The position numbers and the translations under genes are program-made. A DNA stretch of 64,000 nucleotides from Turritopsis dohrnii (lineage: Eukaryota; Cnidaria; Hydrozoa; Anthoathecata; Oceaniidae), in contig BQMF02000103.1 of NCBI GenBank assembly GCA_027922465.2, forward strand, positions 372,001 through 436,000. Direction: 5' to 3'. Position 1 is the stretch's first letter, and every line of letters begins with the position of its first letter. Below the pieces are notes generated by a model. The model was not told where the DNA came from, ran no database searches, and saw nothing but the letters and a program-made list of their open reading frames with translations. Below are positions 58,187-64,000 of the stretch, piece by piece.

Positions 58187-61100
58187 ATGACTTCCTTTAC
58201 ACCAATCACGCAAATCGAAGAGTTTGTTTAGGTTACTCGGTTACTTGATGAAGCGATCAATACATTACATGAATGTTTACTAGCAGCCTTTTCTACTGGG
58301 TCGACATCACTTGAAGATGAACTGATAAAAGAAGAAGGAAAATTAAGAAAGATTTTGTCTAGAGATCAACTTGAAATCCTGTTTCCTAAAACAGGAAACA
58401 CTACTGATGCAGAGCAATAAGATATCAGCGTGTTGTTTGTGCTTTTGCGTACAATCCGGAAAATCCCGAAACCAAAGACTGGGTGGCATGAAGAACCACC
58501 AACTACTGACAACAACAGCATATCAGCTAACATCTTTCGCATCTATTTATGTAGAAACAAAATGGTTCACGGACGCCTGAGAAAAACCCCAGCAGAGTAC
58601 ACGTTCTATCTGAACAACAGATGGTTGCGTTGGGAGCTGATACAAGCATTGTTAAATCGATAATCAATCAACCAATCGATGCCAACATTACTGCGTTATT
58701 TAATCAAAATCTTCAAGAACTGGAAACCGCTAATACCCAAATTAAAACACTGACTGATAAACTGGAAGACTTGGAAGCTAACTACACAAAAGAAGTATGG
58801 TACGATGTTTTACCATTAACTCCATTATTCACTGCCAGAACAGACGATGCAGACGAAATATATCGCTTGCTTTCATCAAAGGATAGTGGAAGGAATTGCA
58901 ACAGTCATCACAGGATTACCTGGGACTCGAAAAACAGCGCTAGCACTTTTCTATTGCTATCAGTGTCAACGTTACTACGAAAACAATGTGATTTGGCTCA
59001 ATGCTTATGACCGTGAATCGTTGAACCAAGGACTCTGCAATTTAGCTCGATATTTGAATATCTTGACGCATGAAAATGAAATTAATAAAATTGAGATCAA
59101 ACAGATCGTCAGTAAAATGTACAAATTCCTTTCCAATCGCAATGTTCTTTTTGTAATGGATAATGCTGACGATTTGGCTCACATTATGGATTATTTTGCC
59201 TTTGAAACTATCACCAAATGTAAACAAACCGTCGATATTTTGACTTCCAGGATATCATTTTGAGGTTCGCAATTCCATGAAAAAAAACTTGGATCGCTGT
59301 TAAAACATGAAACATTTGATCTCATCAAAAACAACTTGCCAAGTGAGTTAGTTACCAATCAAGACAAAATACTACTCGTTACTGAGGGGTTATATCCTAT
59401 TGCATTTCAGAAAAGTATTGCTTACAAGAAATATAACATGATCACTATTGATGAGTGTTTGCTTCAAATTAGTAACTTCGAAGAAGAAGCTATTTTATCG
59501 TATCTTGCTGATGATTTTACGTACCAGCGCAACTTTTACAGCTCTACGATGGTAACCCTGTCTGACTTAAAGTTGCCGGAACATTCGAAAGCTCTTTGCA
59601 TCATACAAATTATGTCGTTCATGAACGGCCTATCAATTGATAAGAAGCTGTTTCAGAACTCAAAGGATTTTACTCAAGCGGAATAAGATGCAGCGTTGAT
59701 GACTTTGGATAGATTGTCGTTGATTGAAATACACCGGAATTTCAAAAGGAAAGTAGGTTCTGATTAGAATGCATTCGTTAGTACAACTTGTTATCAGAAA
59801 TGCAATTATAAAAGCAGACACACATGACAACACAATTAACCAACTCTTTTCAATACTAAAAGAGATAATAACAGAAACAAATATTAATCATTTTGAATTT
59901 GGAAAACCATGGATTCATCACATTGTCTACCTATATAGTGTCTTACCAGATGATGAGAATGTAATGAAAAATCTTGCAACCATGTTGATAATGCTGTTCG
60001 CGGAAACACTGATCTGGTGTTCCTGCAGACCATCAAAACATTTCAGTCCACACATGGTCTTGCACGTGGTCTGTTGGACTCATACTTATTTGAGCTTAAC
60101 ATACTGAAGTTATGGGAAAAGGGTTTGAGTGTTGTTGATCAGATACCGTGTTCTTCCGCAGATAAGCCCACCCGTGTAAAAGCCCACTCCTTTTTATAGG
60201 TTTCTTTTAGGAAGAAAGAGAAAGCAATGAAAGTTTTTTAAAATGCTAATTTTTCTTCTTCTTTTCTTATAATTTTTCGTATGTATTTTTCATGAATTTT
60301 TGCTGCATGAACACAGTATACCAGGAACCCATGTACCATGAAGACCACTTAGTTAGCATCCGTGGTCTTGAAGGTTGTTACATGCCTGAACCAGAGAGAG
60401 AATTTCATCTCCAGAGTGTCGATGAAAGTGAAGGTGACAGCGAGATGAGCTATGACGAATACGAAGCTGGTGATGATTCTTCTTCTCCATCCTCTTCGGA
60501 AGAAAGTTTGTAACAGATTTTCACAGAAAAACCGCATATTTACATGAAAAACCTTATAGTTTTACTCTCCTTCCTTGCACTTTTTTCCCACCCGCGTATA
60601 AGCCCATGGTTTTTAGGTTTTGTCATAGGCCTTATCTTCGGAAGAATACGGTATACACGTTAGCAGAAACGTCAGCAATTGAAGTTGATATTATAAATTT
60701 TTGGATCCTACAGCACAAAGCATTGTGTGTGAGCGGTTTGGTTAACTTTGAGGAAGCTTAGGATACCTACCGTGAGTTGCATAAGGAAAACGTTGAATTG
60801 ATGAGACCTATGCATAAATCAACCATCACCATGGAAAATAATATTACATGCCAATTATCTTTATTGCGTAAATCAAACCAGGCCTTGAAGATATACGAAA
60901 AAATCATTCCCATCTATGAATTTCTTCCATTGTATCTGGATGACTTGAATTATTATCAATTTTTTTACAACAAAGGTAACGATTTCATGTATCTTGGGAG
61001 ATTTAGTGAAGCTATAGCATTTTATAGTATTTTAACAGGTGATGCATACAAAAGACGGGTAGAACTGTTTGGCGAAATTCCGTTTATCACGTTGTTCTTA

Positions 61101-62189
61101 TGAACTTGGGTTTTATAATGATTCGCTGTCAACCGCGCAATCTGCAGAAAACCATGCAAAGGATTCGTATGAAGAGTGGGGATACAATCGTGACATTTAC
61201 TTCCACTTGCAGAATCTTGTTGCAAATTGTTTGTTAAGACTTGAAAGGTATGATGATGCATTAAAAAAGTACAAAAACCGCAAAGGACCTTTTGCTGGTG
61301 AATTTCTAGTAATTTGAATGTCGCTATTTCTTTACTGTTAATGGGTAGATTGACAGAATCGTTGAAGTTATATAGAAACATTAATGCTAACTACGAATGT
61401 TTGGCCATTTCAGAGCGCTACACTGAGTTATGGCGAGCAAAAGTCAATCTAGCAAGTTGCTTAATTGATCTCGGAGAATATGATGAATCTCTTCAATTAC
61501 TTAACGATGTTCTGGAGCTTAAGATATTCCGAGAACATGATTACTATGCCATAAATATCCTTATCTTGTTAGCCGAATTCCATCTAATTACTGGTAATTT
61601 CAGCGACTCCCATTCTTATTGTCGACATGCGTTGAATTTGTAAGGTGTATGTAACTGGCATGGTGATAGAATCAAAGCTAAAATCATATAAGCCAAACAT
61701 GGTATAAAGAAAGGAAAATTTACTGAAGTAATAACCGATGTAAACATTGTGATCAAGCAGTCAGTAAATGAATTAGGTTCGTCTCATCCATTGATTTTAC
61801 TATTGAGATTTATTATTGATACTGCAATGGTTAAACAAGGCGAAAAGAAAGATGATGCGATTGAGATACTTAAAGATTTGCAAGGCCATCAAAGGCAAGT
61901 TATTGGTGAGAATCATCCTGATACTTTGAGAACTGATTTGGAGATGATAATGTTAACAAACAATGATTTGAAAAACAGAATAGAAGAACTGCAAAAGGCT
62001 TATCAAAAATTCGTTTCCACATTAGGAGAGAATAATTTGCAATCATTAGCTGTTCAAAAAGAAATCGCCATTTGTTTAATCGAACAATCAAAATCTGATG
62101 AAGCTGATATCCTTTTGAAAGATATTCACAAAAACATGATAAAACATCTTTGGAAAAATCATGCAGAACTATTGGTTCTCTGGACCTGA
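58187..62189 (+). pseudogene. Broken HEPN / NB-ARC / TPR NLR-like gene
   Basis: Segments in several frames form one protein order. A DZIP3-like HEPN domain (58235-58660) has LLDEAINTLHECL, DISVLFVLLRTIRKI, TGWHEEPPTT and the HEPN motif RNKMVHG. After a frameshift near 58620 a coiled linker follows, then an NB-ARC (58847-59800): GLPGTRKTALALF at the P-loop, NVLFVMDNADD at Walker B, VDILTSR, GLYPIAFQKSIAYK and MHSLVQLVIR. TPR-like helices fill 60660-62180. In-frame stops occur at 58229, 58418, 59261 and 59684; frame changes lie near 58620, 58860, 59765, 60015, 61070 and 61315, and a MITE interrupts at 60146-60651. The P-loop has Arg where Gly precedes the Lys-Thr. Intact relatives are STAND-class immune or RNA-sensing proteins; this copy appears dead. 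Absence of introns may mean a single-exon ancestor. Confidence 0.82.
60146..60651. mobile_element. MITE with CCGTGTTCTTCCGCAGATAAG ends, TA target
   Basis: The left end CCGTGTTCTTCCGCAGATAA and the inverted right end CCGTATTCTTCCGAAGATAA. TA flanks both sides (60144-60145 and 60652-60653). AAGCCCACCCG and AAGCCCATGG words sit next to each end. It splits the TPR part of the NLR-like gene. An internal 73-codon frame at 60292-60513 has an acidic, Ser-rich end (DDSSSPSSSEESL), possibly left from a transposase. Confidence 0.75.
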
Positions 62190-62260
62190 ACCCAATCGAG
62201 AACATTTTCCACATGGTCCGATGACAACTAAAAGAAGATCACGTACCACGCGTTATCATC
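62177..62260 (+). pseudogene. Tc1/mariner transposase C-terminal scrap
   Basis: The frame LDLNPIENIFHMVR followed by a stop and QLKEDHVP matches the conserved SPDLNPIENxW region of Tc1-like transposases, which holds the third catalytic acidic residue. Only about 25 codons survive, fused to the end of the TPR pseudogene. No terminal repeats were found. Confidence 0.65.
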
Positions 62261-62280
62261 TATATATAAAAAATAATAAT

Positions 62281-62408
62281 AGTTACGTAATAGACAGTTC
62301 GAGAAAGGTGCGTTAATAATTACATAATGGACAATTAGTTCGGGAAAGGCGCGTTAATTATTATGAAATGGACAGTTAGTTCGGGAAAGGTGCAATAATC
62401 GTATTACA
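62281..62408. repeat. Short tandem array, about three units of 45-50 bases
   Basis: Each unit has ATAATGGACAATTAGTTCGG (or close) followed by GAAAGGTGCGTTAAT. The third unit is truncated. Confidence 0.7.
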
Positions 62409-63319
62409 TATTTTGATAGAATCAATGAGGACAGTTACTGAAAAAGGTTTCCATTTTAAGCTGTTAACGCTTTGCACATGATAACTTTATGTCTATTTTA
62501 TGCATTTTGTTTATGTCACTAATAGGCCACGGTAAGACAGAATGATTTAGTTTGGGGTTGTGTCGTAAAAACAAACTTTGATGATTATAACTGAGATTTG
62601 TATTGGCGAAGGTTTGAGTAAGAAGAATGCACATTGATAGAGGATTTTTTAGACAAACAAACGAACGAGTTTCATCAAATGCCTGGGTTTTTTAAGTGTC
62701 TAGAAATACTTATTGTATATTGTAAGTTTTGTTAGGTGATTTCTCTATTTGTGTCCATTTGCATTTGAAAAATTCCAGGAAAACGTTCAATCAGGGTTGC
62801 CAGCAGACCTAGATAATCTTGAAAACCTTGAAAATTCAGGTGACCAAATTTTTTAAAAAACTTTTTATCCAATAGAGAATTTTCTGTGGAATAATTTATC
62901 ATATTATATACGGAAAAGTCTCAATTTAAGAAAAAGTACCAAAAAATCTATTTTAGGCCATAACCCAGTATATATCATTCGAAAAAGCAATGAAAAGAGA
63001 TAAAAAGAGATGTAGCAATTCATGTCTGAAGATGTCTAGTTCACAAAATATGAGGCAGAAAGGAACCAAAATTACGTCATGGATGATGACGTCATCCGAA
63101 AATAAAAAGTGGTTAAATACTTAATCACAGGATTGCCAGTTTATTATAAAAATATTCCTGTCTAGGTCAGTACTGTTCAAGCTCAAGGAAAACCTTTTAA
63201 GTTATAAGATTTACAAAAATGCCGCTGACTTGCTGCCATAATCGGCTGCATTTTTACTATTTGTTTCATTTTAGATATAACATATATTTAGAACAAGGAC
63301 CGCAATATTGCACTCTGTA
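62409..63319. other. Non-coding, upstream of VPS4
   Basis: AT-rich, no gene seen. TTACGTCATGG and ATGACGTCATCC near 63075-63100 form a CRE-like palindrome pair that could be regulatory or transposon-derived. The VPS4 promoter should lie here. Confidence 0.45.
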
Positions 63320-64000
63320 ATGACAGCAACTGGTGGCACACTTCAGGTAATGATCTTTTCAATGTCTATACAAATACTTACAAATATCATTTCAGTTGTT
63401 TCCACACAATTGAATATTGGCATCAATATCACTACTATTACCAGCTTGTGCTTGGATGGACAGGGCTCCTTCAATTCTAAAGTGCATGTTACATTAGCTT
63501 TGATGTAATCTTTTGATAAACACAGTTTTCATAGTTTAGTATACTTTCAATAAAGATCATTTTAAAAATTTTCTTCCAGAAAGCTATTGATATTGTCACA
63601 AAGGCAACCGAAGAAGACGGAAATGGCAATTGTGAAGCAGCAATGAGATTATATAAAAATGGTGTTGAGTATTTTCTTCGTGCCATTAAATGTAAGTGTC
63701 ATGGAGAAATTATTATTAATGTATTGCTTCACAGGCGTTTTCTGGTATGGAAATATGTTCACATTTTCAAAAAGTTAAATGCTATGAAAATGAGCAGAAC
63801 CACTTGAAGGTTCCTGAAATTTGGTTGCTTCCATCAAGTCTTCTATTTCCAGTAACGTTTAAATATACAGCTGATTTCTGAGGGTCTGCAGAAACAACAG
63901 AATCAGCAGTGTATAACATTAACTGGAGAGAACTTTGAAGTCTTTAAGCAGATGTTCACAGACAGGGTAATTTAAGTTTTAAGTCAGGTTGTTAATATAA
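63320..64000 (+). CDS. VPS4: VPS4 AAA-ATPase, first two exons (runs off the window)
   Basis: Exon 1 is 63320-63346 (MTATGGTLQ, donor CAG-GTAATG) and exon 2 is 63580-63691, phase 1 at its end (AAAT-GTAAGT). Together they encode the first half of a MIT domain: [16 protein letters not shown], then [18 protein letters not shown]. This matches VPS4A/B closely in sequence and in position of the start. VPS4 disassembles ESCRT-III filaments; its MIT domain binds their C-terminal tails. The remaining MIT helix and ATPase domain must lie beyond 64000, since no in-phase continuation is found in 63692-64000. Confidence 0.88.

Noticed and set aside
63866..63970. Exon-like segment after VPS4 exon 2 ([13 protein letters not shown], then GTAATTT)
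   Set aside because: It has acceptor- and donor-like ends, but its phase does not follow exon 2 and its sequence is not that of VPS4.

Overview
This is nuclear DNA of an invertebrate animal: AT-rich, with spliced protein genes whose introns are a few hundred to about two thousand bases, and gaps packed with transposon debris. A Sox-type HMG gene, animal orthologues of SLC35C2, CIAO2B, ZNRF1/2, BOLA3 and VPS4, Penelope-like, CR1/L2-like, hAT, Kolobok, Harbinger and pogo elements, a tRNA-derived SINE and a HEPN/NB-ARC/TPR NLR-like gene together point to Metazoa outside the vertebrates. The phylum cannot be fixed from this window.

Host genes, left to right: a single-exon Sox gene (4976-6271, +); CIAO2B, cytosolic Fe-S targeting (6990-10467, -), converging on Sox and carrying an AT-AC minor-class intron; SLC35C2, ten exons (21513-26535, +); a ZNRF1/2-type E3 ligase, five exons, with a long extra C-terminal tail (31080-35208, -); BOLA3, mitochondrial Fe-S, three exons (47831-48995, +); a broken HEPN/NB-ARC/TPR gene (58187-62189, +); and the first two exons of VPS4 running off the right edge (63320 onward, +). 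They do not form a functional cluster; CIAO2B and BOLA3 both serve Fe-S protein maturation but are 37 kb apart.

Mobile DNA fills most of the rest. A Penelope-like element (52711-55891) has an RT ORF, a GIY-YIG ORF, an inverted second copy of its 3' portion upstream, and a hammerhead-ribozyme-like motif in each inverted arm. Two non-LTR retrotransposons (13465-15480 and 39372-42583, both -) are each cut by a hAT-type element with exact target duplications. Four hAT-type elements (14765, 19146, 37134, 40834) share a subterminal hairpin at a fixed distance from the end, although its sequence differs. A Kolobok-like element with a THAP finger remnant lies at 44027-45816. Many short palindromic MITE families occur in gaps and introns.

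Exon boundaries were set by reading splice sites and keeping the family reading frame; no alignment or search could be run.
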